Notes: a model not told the origin generated them from the sequence alone. Positions 12,880-23,467 are shown, numbered from the stretch's first letter. The stretch: 64,000 nucleotides of DNA from Pararge aegeria (GCF_905163445.1 NC_053187.1:19019001-19083000); one strand, 5' to 3'. Program-made: numbers and translations.

Positions 12880-14855
12880 CTGGAAAAACGGAAATTCATT
12901 TTATTTTACATTTATGCAATATAATGTTGATGCAATAAATTAATAAATTCCTGCGTTACATTAAACGTCGTAATTTAGTATGTGATCGTAGTATATCTGC
13001 TACTGAAATAACTTAAAAGTGATTTAAGAGATCAAACGTTATGTAAAATAATGCATATTTTAGTTGAGAAGTAATATTGATTTTGCATGTCGTAGGTTAA
13101 AACCGACGTAAGCCTCCCTTTTCGTGGGCTAGATGGAATATAAGGTATTCAGCACATAACTTTATATGTCGTGCGTGCAATGCTTTATAAGCAAATATAG
13201 TGAAACGGAAATTATTTCAAAAAAATAATTATGCTTAACATGAGCTTTATTAAGTTTAATTTTAAGTTAAAGTATAAGCTATTAATTTTATTGTTTAATT
13301 ACTTTTTTTCTTTTTTTGTTTAATTATCGCTTGGTATATATAATCCCTCAGCAATTTGTGCTTAATGTTCTCGTTTATGTATAACTAAGTTGTGGCACCT
13401 TCATTGATTTATGTGATAAAAAAATACGGCATTACTCTTATATGAAACATTAACTGTTTGTTTCCCATGAAAAAATAATAAATTAATTTTCGTCCTTCCT
13501 AAAAAAAAAGCATAATCTTTATTTACTGAAGTTACAATTGCTACGGAAATCATAGATTCAAACTATGTTTCGTGTAGTCACTGATTTCTAAACTGACTAA
13601 AGACTTGTGCGACATAAATTATATCGAAATCTCCCCCGCCACCTATATTTATGCCGAACATCATCAAGATCGCTGCAGATGTTGAGCCGAATATAGGTTA
13701 CAAACAAACAGATTCGCTTTCATCATCATTAACAATCTATTAGCGGTCCCCTACCGGGCACAAGTATACATCTACTGTGGCATCGGTCTCCTCTCGGGAT
13801 GAAAAGGTCATAGGCCCACGCTGGCCAAGTGCGGATTGGTAGACTTCACACGCCTTGAGAACATTCGGCGTCTTGAAACTCCGGATTGACCTGGCGATTA
13901 TTCCTGTAAAGTTTGGTGACGATCGGAGCACTCCTATTTTTGAACTGTCAAAATGTTAAATACAGCTTTTATTTACTATGATGATATTCTATTGTTGGGT
14001 GTACATGGGTGTAGATAATGATCTTCACCCGCTCGAGAAGAGAATGAATACGGAGAGAAATAAATCATTTAATATATTATGAGACATAAATGAAAAATTT
14101 AATGATGTAAGTTTATTGTTTAAATAAAATAAAGCAAAATCTAGCCCGGCGAAGCGGGCTGGGTACGCTAGTCATTTATAAAAAGTAAATTAACAAATAG
14201 TAACAGTAGCTGTTACCTGCCTTCTACGCCTGCAATTATTATGGTTTTTTACAATTCCTATGGGCTCTGTTTGTTTCACTGGGATGAAAATTAGGGTGAG
14301 AACAAAATTTTACTGATCAAAAATCGTTTGTAGTGAAATCTCTAACCAGCGAAACCCAGGGAAACCTCTAGTCTCCTAAATAATTTAAATCAGTATTTAA
14401 ATTATTTAGGAGACTAGAGACTTATATTAGGGTGCGATACTTTGAATAAGAAATGCGCGAGAAACTTCTATTTAATAATTAAAATCTATCAACTATTTTT
14501 ATAGGGAGTCTGAAAAGTCTTAATATGTAGGATTTTGTGAATAGTTATTGTGAATTAGTGTTGTATAATATAGTGCGAAAGTATGTTTGTTTGTCCTTCC
14601 TTTACACCCCAACTTGACTTTTGGCATAGAATTATTTGAAAAGACGGAGAGTAACATATGCTACTTTTTATCCCAAAAAAACAAATGGTACCCACGCAAA
14701 AAAAACGCGGGCAACAGTTTTTAAATACTGGGAAATTCGGAGATTTTTTTAAACGGGAAAATATTTGGCTGGGAAAATTTTACTTGAAGAAATTGTTTGG
14801 GGGAAAATCTCTATTAAATAATTAAAATCTATTTACTCACTTTATAGGAAGCCAT
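12604..14855 (-). CDS. Secreted Gly/Tyr-rich cuticle-like peptide gene (2 exons)
   Basis: Spliced CDS is 14855-14841 joined to 12879-12604, giving 96 residues. Residues 1-21 form a signal peptide (MASYK, then IFLLTIAYVLTIVLCA). Residues 22-45 are acidic (PSEQLDKDDLIAEDKEDLQ). Residues 46-96 are almost only Gly, Tyr, Trp, His and Pro, with GGYGGYGGYYPGGY-type repeats, ending in HHGYWW. Insect genes with a tiny first exon, a hydrophobic leader and a GGY-rich body usually encode cuticular or other extracellular structural proteins; that role is inferred. The intron (12880-14840) has GTGAGT and CAG borders and holds several repeats. A TATA box lies 59 bp upstream of the ATG. The exact family is not recognised; a glycine-rich antimicrobial-type peptide is the main alternative. 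Confidence 0.8.
13715..13890 (-). repeat. SINE-1 fragment in the intron
   Basis: GCCAAGTGCGGATTGGTAGA and GGTCTCCTCTCGGGATGAAA are decayed SINE-1 pieces in reverse. It lies within intron 1 of the Gly/Tyr-rich gene. Confidence 0.6.
14143..14172 (+). mobile_element. Helitron-like 3' end (hairpin plus CTAGT)
   Basis: AGCCCGGCGAAGCGGGCT can form a short GC hairpin, and CTAGT follows 7 bases later. A hairpin a few bases before CTRR is the hallmark of Helitron 3' ends. The upstream body is not recognisable, so only the end is called. Confidence 0.5.
14366..14419. repeat. Perfect 25-bp inverted repeat, 4-nt loop
   Basis: The left arm starts CTCTAGTCTCCTAAATAATT and ends TTAAAT at 14390; the loop is CAGT; the right arm 14395-14419 is its exact reverse complement. 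It lies in the intron of the Gly/Tyr-rich gene. Confidence 0.9.
14572..14717 (+). mobile_element. Helitron-like fragment
   Basis: GCGAAAGTATGTTTGTTTGT, then CTACTTTTTATCCC and CGCGGGCAACAG, in the order seen in lepidopteran non-autonomous Helitrons. The final CTAGT is lost (CAACAGTTTT instead). Confidence 0.5.
14841..14855 (-). CDS. Gly/Tyr-rich peptide, exon 1
   Basis: Encodes M-A-S-Y-K and ends in phase 0 at a GTGAGT donor (14840-14835). Joined to exon 2 it yields a continuous signal peptide, which is the main support. The ATG context (ATAACATGG) is good. Another ATG 10 bases upstream (14865-14863) is in a different frame and would give a short non-secreted peptide through this splice. Confidence 0.75.
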
Positions 14856-14907
14856 GTTATCTTCATGCGGCGCTGTCAAGTCTGCCCTCTGCGTCTGGAG
14901 ACGATCG

Positions 14908-14914
14908 TTTTATA
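14908..14914 (-). promoter_or_regulatory. TATA box of the Gly/Tyr-rich gene
   Basis: TATAAAA on the minus strand, 59 bases before the start codon, in a locally GC-richer block. This would place transcription start near 14884 and leave a 5' UTR of about 30 nt. Confidence 0.6.
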
Positions 14915-15106
14915 TGAGCGGCGCGTCCTAGAGCCACGCATGGCTGGGCTTCCTTCCACCATGCCATTGACCTATAGTGTTTGGGATTAGCGGCACGCTA
15001 TGGTAGATTTGCGAACCTTGCCATAAATGTGTGACACCAAAACATACAAATTGATGACTACTATATCAATTTGGTGACCAAATTGACATAGTAGTCAACA
15101 ATTTTG

Positions 15107-15506
15107 AAATTACAAATAAATAAATAATAAATAAATATACTATGACAATACACACATCGACATCTATCCCCAAAGCAAGCGTAGCTTGTGTTATGAGTAC
15201 TAAGATGATTGAAGAAAATTTTTATGAATAATATACATAAGAAGGAATCGCTATGTAGCGATAAGGCCGCCAAATTGTATACTTTTTGTTAAATTTTTAT
15301 TTATAATTTTACTATATGTTTATGTGGTGTACAATAAAAGTGTATTCATTCATTCATTCATTCATAAATAATTATAATATACATATAAAAACCCAGACAC
15401 TGAAAAACATTCACGGTCATTACACAAAAATTTTTCAGTTGTGGGAATCGAACCCACGGCCTTGGACTCAGAAAGCAGGGTCGCTGCCCACTGCGCTAGT
15501 CGGCAA
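15107..15506 (-). repeat. SINE-2, reverse, interrupted by a LINE-3 tail
   Basis: 15107-15237 is the tail half of SINE-2 (ACACACATCGACATCTATCC) and 15364-15506 is its head half (GTGGGAATCGAACCCACGGC, ending in the reversed A box). Together they make one element, split in the middle by the LINE-3 fragment. Confidence 0.8.
15238..15363 (+). repeat. LINE-3 3' end with (CATT)n tail
   Basis: AATCGCTATGTAGCGATAAG, then GTACAATAAAAGTGTATT and CATT units. The same 3' end occurs at 42398-42525 and, reversed, at 51680-51830. Here it is inserted within SINE-2. Confidence 0.8.
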
Positions 15507-15521
15507 GTACCAAACTAAACA

Positions 15522-15586
15522 TTTTAATGGTAAGCATATGAAACTAGGGATCACGAAGTCCTGGGTTCGATTCCCGGGTTGGACAA
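15522..15586 (+). repeat. SINE-3 head fragment
   Basis: CCTGGGTTCGATTCCCGGGT is a clear B-box-like tRNA arm. The A box (TTTTAATGGTAAGCATATG) is weak and there is no mature tRNA fold, so it is read as a SINE piece. Confidence 0.55.
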
Positions 15587-15599
15587 ATAAATATTCTTT

Positions 15600-16575
15600 A
15601 CAGAGTAAAGTTTTTCAGTACTAACCCGAAGTTAGGAAATTGTAAGTAAAGAAATTAATAATTATAAGCATATAAAATTAAAAATTTCTACACCTTTGAT
15701 TTTACGAAAATAAAATAATTGCTCCAGAGGCATTATCGAGAGAATACATTTGTATGACGAATTAATTAGTATGAAATCCCGAAAATATGTATTATCCTCT
15801 TAATGTACCGGTGCAGGGCACCTGCCTTGTCCCACCATGCCACTTTAATGCAAGTTGGTGGTTTAAGACATACAATCTCTTATCGCAATTAAATCCGTCG
15901 CAGAAAGCAACACGTTAGTAATCTGTGGTAGTTCAACGCACTGTAGTTTACCTTCTCACTAAATACATAGAGTTGTAAACTGATCACGCACCACCCCAAA
16001 TTAAGAAAGGATCTGTAAATAAATTGTACTGTTTTCTTAATTACCCAACGGTAAAACGGACTTCCTTCCAGTTGAAGGGACCAATTTTACCAATTGGGGT
16101 CAAATTTACCAAAAGCTATTTATTCGTCCATCGGAAGTTCGGAACTGACTTACTGATTCTACCAGAAGCGACTGCAAGGATTTTTCTTGACAACAGCTTT
16201 CCAATTTTAAAATATTAATTCTACTTTTATTCTACTTAAATATTAATTACGTAGAAACATAATAAAAAAAATATTGTTATCGTTTAACTTATCTTTTAAT
16301 TGATTAAACTAAAGATAGGTTTTCGTTCTCTATAAATCAGTTTTGATTGAATTTTAAAATAGTTCTCTTTTGTTTTGTTATTTTACAGTTTTTTGGATAG
16401 AGTATTTTACTACTATTACCACCAAATTAAAATCTGATAATCCACGTGTATTTATGCAATAAATCATATTACTATTATTATAAATGAGATGAAAAAACGA
16501 TAAAAATATATATGTTATATTTTCATTTCGCCACTATACTTTTACAATATTTATTTTATTAGTTTAATGTGATTC
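15600..16575. other. Unassigned AT-rich stretch
   Basis: No gene supported. 15795-15960 resembles the body of SINE-3-like elements (CCCACCATGCCACTTTAATG, TTGGTGGTTTAAGA). A 64-codon frame at 16024-16218 has no family features. Confidence 0.35.
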
Positions 16576-16580
16576 ATTAC

Positions 16581-16883
16581 ATTCATCATATCCACCCATT
16601 GCCGGCCCACTACAGAGTTCGTGTCTCCTCCCACAATGAGAAGGGGTTAAGACCAGAGTCCACCGCGCTGAACTAGTGCGGATTGGTGGACTCACACGCC
16701 TTTGAAATCTTATGGAGAATTCTCAGGCATGCAGGTTTCCTCACGATGTTTTTTCTTCACCTTTCATGTTATCATAATAGCTTAAAACGCACTTATCTTA
16801 GAAGTTGGAGGTGCGTGCTGGGATTCGAACTCGCGGCCATGAAACTGAAGTCAAATCCCCTACCCACTGGGTCATCGCCGCTT
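16581..16883 (-). repeat. SINE-1, reverse, near full length
   Basis: Runs from the reversed CATCAT tail, through GGCCCACTACAGAGTTCGTG and TTCTCAGGCATGCAGGTTTC, to the tRNA-like head GATTCGAACTCGCGGCC and CTACCCACTGGGTCATC at the right. Best reverse copy for defining both ends of the family. Confidence 0.85.
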
Positions 16884-18848
16884 CCCTTCCTCCATAGGAT
16901 CAGACGAATGAATCATCAAAATTCACGATAAAATTGTATGTTTTTACTTGTATGTTGTAATGAGAGAGTGGAAGGGGCATAATTAGTATAAGTAGGGTCG
17001 CCGGCTAATACAATAGGTGCCGCTCTATGAAGAATTTAATGGTGGTCTCATATTACATGAGAGAGCGATTAGCGTGCCATACAAGGACCGTTTAACGCTC
17101 AGTAGCGTAACTACCATCCCTTCATCAACCCTCCTTGGTTATCGGCCAGTGTCCATCCGAAAATCGAAATCGAAAAAGTACAAGTTATAAAAACTCTCTG
17201 GTAGGCTTTTTATACCTCTTACTATATCATCTCCTCGCTTAGTGCATATCCGGTGCATACCCGGTATGCACGCCGCTGGTAACAGCTGTATTTGTCGTCA
17301 TCGCACGGCACATAAGCGGCACGGTATGGCACGGTATAAAAGTGTAAACTTTCAGTGGTCGAGCCTAAAATTTACAAGACAAAAGTACACGTTAGCATAA
17401 ATAATGCTACTTAGTATGGACTTTTTCCGCTCAGTCTATCAGCAGAGTTGCACAGACAGACGCCTTTGTTCCGTAGATACGTGGTAGATACCAACCAACG
17501 TAGTGGCTGCGACGTCCGTCCTTCCGCGACCCGCTCATTACATCTGGCATTGAGGTTTTGTCGATTTTAATTACGTTACCCACCGATGACAATGATACAG
17601 GGTCGTTTGTAACGAGAATTTAGCCATACTAATGTTTTTAAACTGCTATTTAAAACTGTCCTGCCCATGTTTGCTTCTGTCCTTTAACTAAGGGGAGTGA
17701 GAGGAAAATGGGGCACAACATATTAGGGCGCAGTTTTAGACGACTTGAGAGGTTTGCGCTGATATACATTATTTTCTTTAAGGACATACACCGCTTTGAA
17801 ATATGAAGTAGAGGTATGTTTGGAATTTATGTTTATGCTACAAAAGTACTTTAATCTTATTTTGACCCGGGAGATGAACTGATTTAATTTGTTAAAAACA
17901 TCATATATTTTTTACCTAGCAAAAATATGTCATAAGACCCCTTATTTGTCCTAACACTGCGCCTCAACCGACCGTATTCACCTGCGCGTGCCTTATGCTC
18001 GTACGCGACAACGGTGGCCAATCGGCTGCCATGCTAGACAACAGACCAATCGATATCGGTATATCCTTCCGCCCAGCTAAGCAACTGGCTAGAAGAGGCA
18101 GCAGTGATCTAGGGTCCAATAAACCCTAAAATAACTGGCGCAGAGGGCAGTGGGAAACCACTGCTACTATTGTCCCATGAGGGATGCAAAGATGAATTTA
18201 CAGCCGGCGCCCTGGGTTTTCCGGGGCTCAAAATGGGAAATTGGCTACCGGCTCCGGAGTACTAGCATAATTTCCATTAGGTAGGCATACCATGGAAAAT
18301 ATGCTACAGCTTTATTGTGTCATAAAAGGACAAACCTACACAAACTGTCGAATACTTACATTACCTTACGTCACGCAGCTAAAAATATTTCTTTACAATA
18401 TTAATTGCTTTCAATGGGAAAGAAAGCCTTTCTTATAAACATCATTGATAACTTGACAATCGCCAAAATATGTGACAATGACCGCACAAAATACCACGTT
18501 GGTAGTTCATGTATTGAATTAACAATGGATACAAAAGGGATATGCTCCAATAATTGGAAAATAAATTTGATATTTAACACTTAATTACAAAGGTTTAAAG
18601 AATGAAATCGCGTGTCATGTTTTTGTTATTGACGCCTTGTATCATATTGTGTTGATGATGGAATTTTCAAGCTGATTTTGTCGTCACAGGAGTTCGCGAA
18701 TTTCTCAATGGGCTATTGAATTCGCGGTTAGAATTTTTATGAGCAAATATCCGTGTGAGTTTTGACTCAATATATAGTTGTAAATATTTTTTCTAGCTAA
18801 GTATCGCTCGTGATCTCTGGCGCAATTTTGAGCGTGCTGGGCTTAAAT
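16884..18848. other. Unassigned stretch
   Basis: No gene seen. 17230-17290 holds GGTGCATACCCGGTATGCAC next to GCCGCTGG, possibly a decayed end of the hAT-type MITE described at 18857. A TATAAAA followed by TTCAGT is at about 17333-17354, but spacing is short and no CDS follows. 18060-18290 is GC-richer and repeat-like. Confidence 0.35.
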
Positions 18849-18856
18849 GTGGGAGG

Positions 18857-19059
18857 CAGTGGCGTGCATAGAGGGTATGCACAGGGTATGCAGATGATAT
18901 AAAATGAAGAAAATCTGCCGTCGAGTTATAAAAAACTTAAGGATAGGCATTTTAAGAGCTTTAAAAAGCATACCCTTAAGTATTAATAGCTCGTACTGGA
19001 GATTTTCTCCTTTTTATATAATCTGCATACCCTGTGCATACCCTCTATGCACGTCAATG
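18857..19059. mobile_element. hAT-type MITE, 203 bp, with 8-bp target duplication
   Basis: Starts CAGTGGCGTGCATAGAGGGT and ends with the imperfect reverse complement ACCCTCTATGCACGTCAATG. The two halves are inverted over about 80 bp. It is flanked on both sides by the 8-bp direct repeat GTGGGAGG (18849-18856, 19060-19067). 8-bp duplications and CAGTG-type ends are typical of hAT transposons; there is no transposase, so it is non-autonomous. Confidence 0.8.
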
Positions 19060-19209
19060 GTGGGAGGTCCAGGCTTCGATAGAGGGGCAGGCAATTCGGT
19101 GAATTCAGACTTATTCATTGCTCATGTATTTTTCCTAGCTTATTCCCGCGACATTGGCACAGTAGTACCTAAGCGTTTAAATGTGCGAGGACCCAGGTTC
19201 AGTCAATGA

Positions 19210-19546
19210 GGATTTTCTTATAGTAACAATTAACGGACCAAGCTGATGGTCCACCTGATGGTAATTGGAACCGAGCGCCTATAAACAGAGTAACACTTCG
19301 CAGGGCATGCAAGGAGCACGTCCTGCAACATGCCGCCCCGTGTCCATCATTTGAGGCGTAGGTGCCTCGTCATGAGCCTGTAATTACACCGGCAACCACG
19401 CCCTTCAGACCGGAACACAGCATTGCAACAATACTGCTTAGCGGCAGAAATATACATCGGGGTAGTACTTTACCGGACGAGCTCTGCCACAAAAATTTCT
19501 ACTACTACTGGTTCGTTTATGAGGCAAGAGGCTTCTGTAGTGGCTT
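19210..19546 (+). repeat. Rep-F, most complete copy
   Basis: Contains GATGGTCCACCTGATGGTAA, CGCCTATAAACAGAGTAACA, the ACGTCCTGCAACATGCCGCC block, CTGTAATTACACCGGCAACC and GACGAGCTCTGCCACAAAAA in order. Other copies lie at 3497, 5540, 6084, 19903, 54510 and 60000. Class unknown; no coding frame. Confidence 0.75.
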
Positions 19547-19550
19547 TTGA

Positions 19551-19815
19551 CGGCCGATTGGCGCAGTAGGCAGCGACCCTGCTTTCTGAGTCCATGGCCG
19601 TGGGTTCGATTCCCACTACTGGAAAATGTTTGTGTGATGAGCATGAATGTTTTTCAGTGTCTGGGTGTTTATATAAGTATATATTATAAGTATTTATGTA
19701 TATTATTGATAAAAATATTCATCAGTCATCTTAGTACCCATAACACAAGCTACGCTTACTTTGGGGCTAGATGGCGATGTGTGTATTGTCGTAGTGTATT
19801 TATTTATTATTTATA
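19551..19815 (+). repeat. SINE-2, full copy
   Basis: Head CGGCCGATTGGCGCAGTAGG (A box) and GGGTTCGATTCCCACT (B box), then the body GTTTTTCAGTGTCTGGGTG and ATTCATCAGTCATCTTAGTA, ending near TGTATTTATTTATT. It interrupts the first of two duplicated units. Confidence 0.88.
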
Positions 19816-19923
19816 ATTACTAAGAAACTAACAAAGACAAGCCGCCAAGTTATTAAAAGTTCCTGTACGATGCAGTTTGGCAGAACCAGAGTCTATTAGT
19901 CACCCTTCAGACCGGAACACAGC

Positions 19924-20067
19924 CAGTGGCGTGCACTTCATATATGCACAAAAGCACTGCATACCCAAATTATCTTATATAACTCGTATTGGAGGGGATT
20001 TTTTTCCATTTTATGCCATGTACCAGCTTTATGCATACCCTGGTCACAAACCCTATGCACGCCACTG
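19924..20067. mobile_element. hAT-type MITE, 144 bp, with 8-bp target duplication
   Basis: Starts CAGTGGCGTGCA and ends TGCACGCCACTG, a perfect 12-bp terminal inverted repeat. It is flanked by AACACAGC on both sides (19916-19923, 20068-20075). It shares its terminus and TATGCATACCCT-like internal parts with the element at 18857. No coding capacity. Confidence 0.88.
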
Positions 20068-20419
20068 AACACAGCATTGCAACAATTCTGCTTAGCGGCA
20101 GAAATAAAGATGGTGGTAGTAATAAACCGGACGAGCTCTGTCACAAAATGCTCTACTACTACTGGTCCGTTTATGAGGCAAGAGGCTTCTGCAGTGGCTA
20201 ATAACTAAGAAACTAACAAAGACGACCCGCCAAGTGATTTAAAGTTCCAATACGATGCAGTTTGGCAGAACCAGAGTCTACTAATTGTCGTAAAAAACGG
20301 CTTATTGCAAACCTTCGTTTAGATAACCGTATCAAATTTTCAATGTAATGAATATCCTCACCTTATTAGTGTGATTAATGCTGTACCTCGTCTGTCTACA
20401 GAGTAACTCAGTAAGGGGG

Positions 20420-20655
20420 TACACATCGCCATATAGCCCCAAAGTAAGGCTTAGCTTGTGTTATGGGTACTAAGATGACTAATTAATATTTTTATTAATA
20501 ATATACTATATATGATATGTAACAAATAAACACCCAAACTATAAAACATGCATTTAAACATGAATGAACACACAAACATTTTCCTGTTGTGGGAACCGAT
20601 TCCACAGCCTTGACTCAAAAAGCAGGGTAGCTGCCCACTGCGCCAATCGGGCGTC
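20420..20655 (-). repeat. SINE-2, reverse
   Basis: ACACATCGCCATATAGCCCC at the left (tail), then AAACATTTTCCTGTTGTGGG and the decayed reversed head GCCCACTGCGCCAATCGGGC at the right. Confidence 0.8.
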
Positions 20656-21544
20656 GGAACTACCTAGCCTTAGTACATAATCCCTCTCGTAAACGAGAAG
20701 TCGATTTTGTGCATGTTATTTATTACTTGAAGATCAAAGTGAAATGGATATTATCTGTATTCGGTTAAAGCAACGATAAATTATCGTTGACTCTTTGACT
20801 TTTAGTTCCTACAGGATCGACACACACAGGTTAGTCCAAAAAGCTGTCCGAAGGATCCGCACAGTCACCACATTTTGAGTGCGTCCATTTAAATATATAA
20901 AAATAAAAAAATCTTATAATAATTAAAAAAAAATATTAATAATTAATAAAATACTTTATTTACTTATCCTAAACAATTTTTAATAACTTATGAAACACTT
21001 AAATGATAAAAAAGTTTGCGTTAGTTTTATTGAGTGGCGCCATCTATCATAAATACTGTTCAATAGGTGCGTACTCGACGTCCGCACCACGTAGTGCACC
21101 CCCGTGGCCGGCAGATGGCCGTCCTCTAAAGTACTCAGCAACATTGCCGCTCACACTACCATACGGTATTCCGCCTGCCAAAAAAGAATAATATTCTACT
21201 ATGAAGCCGAATTGCTATCACATTTTACTCTAAAGATCTTAACCCTTTTATACGCTGTGCTTTGACACTCAGGAGTTAGCCTAAGGCCCCGGCACACATA
21301 CCGACTTATCGTAGCAATTCATCAGTCCTTATCATTGTGTAAAGGATTAGATGTACAATAAATTTTAACTGAACTTTTATTCAGCCTATTAATGTAGGGC
21401 ACCTTTCTCATAGCAAAGTGTTTTAAGAGTTTAAAAAGAAATTTATTTTGTTGCACCGGTGGTATACTACCGTTGTGGAGGAAAGGTAGGTGGATAATCA
21501 GAATAAAATAACTGCCAGGTTAGTCCGTTTAAGTATCTCGTTTT
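20656..21544. other. Unassigned stretch with a GC-rich island
   Basis: Mostly AT-rich. 21040-21190 is a GC-rich patch open for 62 codons on the plus strand (21003-21191; GCACCACGTAGTGCACCCCC). There is no family match that I recognise, no signal peptide and no clear splice sites. 21545-21605 after it resembles SINE-3 (CTTGGATTCGATTTTCGGGT). Confidence 0.35.
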
Positions 21545-21775
21545 GATATAGTGTTTAGTATGGGGACCTCGAGGTCTTGGATTCGATTTTCGGGTCCACG
21601 CCAGTTATACCGAGTCCACGCTTTGTTCCGGTACCAGCCCGGAGATACGTTCGTGTCAACTCCCGTGCTTTGTGGAGCACGTTAAGGCGTCAGTCAAAAA
21701 ACAACATTGGAAAATCGTGGTGGGTGAACGCTCTGTTATTTCACTCTATCGTATAAGAGACATTAGCATTAGCAG

Positions 21776-22638
21776 ACTGAACACAGTTTTTCTGGGCATT
21801 TCCTTGGATTGTAAGCTTCAGTGGGGTACCCATATAGATACACTAGCAGGTAAACTAAGCTCGGCTGCCTACGCCGTCAGGAAAATTAGACAGATTACTG
21901 ACGTAGAAACAGCAAGACTTGTTTACTTCGCGTACTTTCATAGTGTGATGTCTTACGGGATCTTATTATGGGGCAAAGCTGCTGATATTGAAACTATATT
22001 CATATTGCAGCAAAGAGCTGTACGGTCAATATATAAACTTAAATCACGTGAATCCCTCCGTGAAAAATTTAAAGAAATTGGTATACTTACGGTAGCCTCA
22101 CAATACATTTATAACAATATAGTATTTGTAAGACAACATATTAGTCTTTATAAACAAAAAGTGGATATAAACAGTCGACTTACAAGAAATGGTCATAAAT
22201 TAGTGACATCTGCATATCGTCTGCGAAAGGTGCAGAAGTCATTTGTGGGATTGAGTATACGCTTTTATAATATGATTCCTAAGGTAATTTTGGACCTACC
22301 AATGCATAAGTTTAAAGAATGTGTTAAAACACATTTATTACAGCGAGGTTATTATACAATTGATGAGTTTCTTAATGACAAGGTTGCTTGGAAGCATCCG
22401 GCTCCGCTTTCATCTCTCACAAGATAGAAAAATGAATGTTAAAATATAAAATGTAAATTTTTGATGTTGGAAAAGAGCAACTGCTGAGTTTCTTGCCGGC
22501 TTCTTCTCGGTAGAATCTGCCTTCCGAACCGGTGGTAGAGTCACTACACACGGACAGACTTGACGTTTCAAAAGTGCTTGTATTAGGCCTACTTGAAATA
22601 AATGAATTTTGAATTTTTGAATTTTGAATTTTTGAAGA
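21776..22638 (+). mobile_element. LINE-1, 5'-truncated, C-terminal RT region plus 3' UTR
   Basis: An open frame ending at 22427 encodes the region after the reverse-transcriptase core of a Jockey/CR1-type LINE. It begins LNTVFLGISLDCKLQWGTHI, has VYFAYFHSVMSYGILLWGKA in its middle and ends WKHPAPLSSLTR. The 3' UTR (AGTTTCTTGCCGGCTTCTTC, then ACTTGAAATAAATGAATTTT) closes in TTTTTGAA-type repeats. All upstream RT and endonuclease coding is missing. The part of the frame before 21776 is unrelated. The last ~210 codons are intact, so the insertion may be fairly recent, but it cannot move by itself. Confidence 0.85.
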
Positions 22639-22859
22639 TGACAAATAATACCATAGGAAAGTCCAGGCCCGGGAAGTGGTGCGTGACCCGCGCTATCGGG
22701 CTTCGGCCGCGCCTCGCTTTCAAACAGCAAACTCCCAGCTACACAGAGCAGGAATATCATCTGAAAAATACAAATAAGAAATCATTACAAATTCTTATAT
22801 GCCCTAACGAAGCAGCCAATTAACTTGGATTTATGAAATATATAATATTTATATATAAT

Positions 22860-22972
22860 ATTTATGACTACTTTTTATTCCAGAAAAACAAATGGTACTC
22901 ATGGTATATGTAAAAAATATAGAGGATATATATGTTTCTTATATAGAGGATGAAGAATGCGAGCAATAGCTA
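22860..22972 (+). mobile_element. Helitron-like remnant
   Basis: TACTTTTTATTCCAGAAAAA, then AAATGGTACTCA and GAGCAATAGCTAGT (compare GGGCAACAGCTAGT at 35058-35071). A 3' end with its CTAGT is recognisable; the 5' end is not. Confidence 0.4.
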
Positions 22973-23047
22973 GTTTGTTATCGTTGTCAACCCAATAGAC
23001 CTCAGAATGTGAGGTCTGAGGCATAATCCACTAAATTAAAAAAAAAC

Positions 23048-23312
23048 AAAATTCAAAATTCATTTATTTCAAGTAGGCCTAATATAAGCACTTTTGAAAC
23101 GTCAAGTCTGTCTGTTGGTAGTGACTCTACCAACGGTTCGGAAGGCAGATTCTACCGAGAAGAAGCCGGCAAGGAACTCAGCAGTTGCTCTTTTCCAACA
23201 TCAAAAATTTACATTTAACATTTTTCTATCTTGTGAGAGATGAAAGCGGGGCTGATGCTTCCAAGCAACCTTGTTATTAAGAAATTCATCAATTGTATAA
23301 TAAAAACTACTA
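23048..23312 (-). repeat. LINE-1 3' end, reverse
   Basis: AAATTCAAAATTCATTTATT, TTTCAAGTAGGCCTAATATA and AGAAGCCGGCAAGGAACTCA match the LINE-1 3' UTR. The last part still reads on the minus strand as YYTIDEFLNNKVAWKH, the LINE-1 C-terminus. Confidence 0.85.
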
Positions 23313-23467
23313 CTAGAAGTACTAGACCCCGGAGCCTCCCAATGTGTACTGAGGCTGGCGAGCTTAGAGGTTTTAGTGGCTAGAAACCTCATATAAACCG
23401 AATTCTCCCGCAGAAAATCGGGCATCTTTAAAGAAGATTTCCCCCGTCAACGAAAAAATAAAAAAAA

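Larger units (their letters stand above)
19401..20283 (+). repeat. Tandem duplication of a Rep-F-containing unit
   Basis: Unit 1 (19401-19898) and unit 2 (19903-20283) both run from CCCTTCAGACCGGAACACAG through GAGGCAAGAGGCTTCTG to GGCAGAACCAGAGTCTA. Unit 1 is interrupted by SINE-2 and unit 2 by a hAT-type MITE, so the duplication is older than both insertions. Confidence 0.8.

Noticed and set aside
16683..16931. 82-residue plus-strand frame
   Set aside because: It lies almost wholly in SINE-1 read in the antisense direction.
17333..17355. Promoter (TATAAAA followed by TTCAGT)
   Set aside because: TATA-to-initiator spacing is too short and no coding exon is recognisable downstream.
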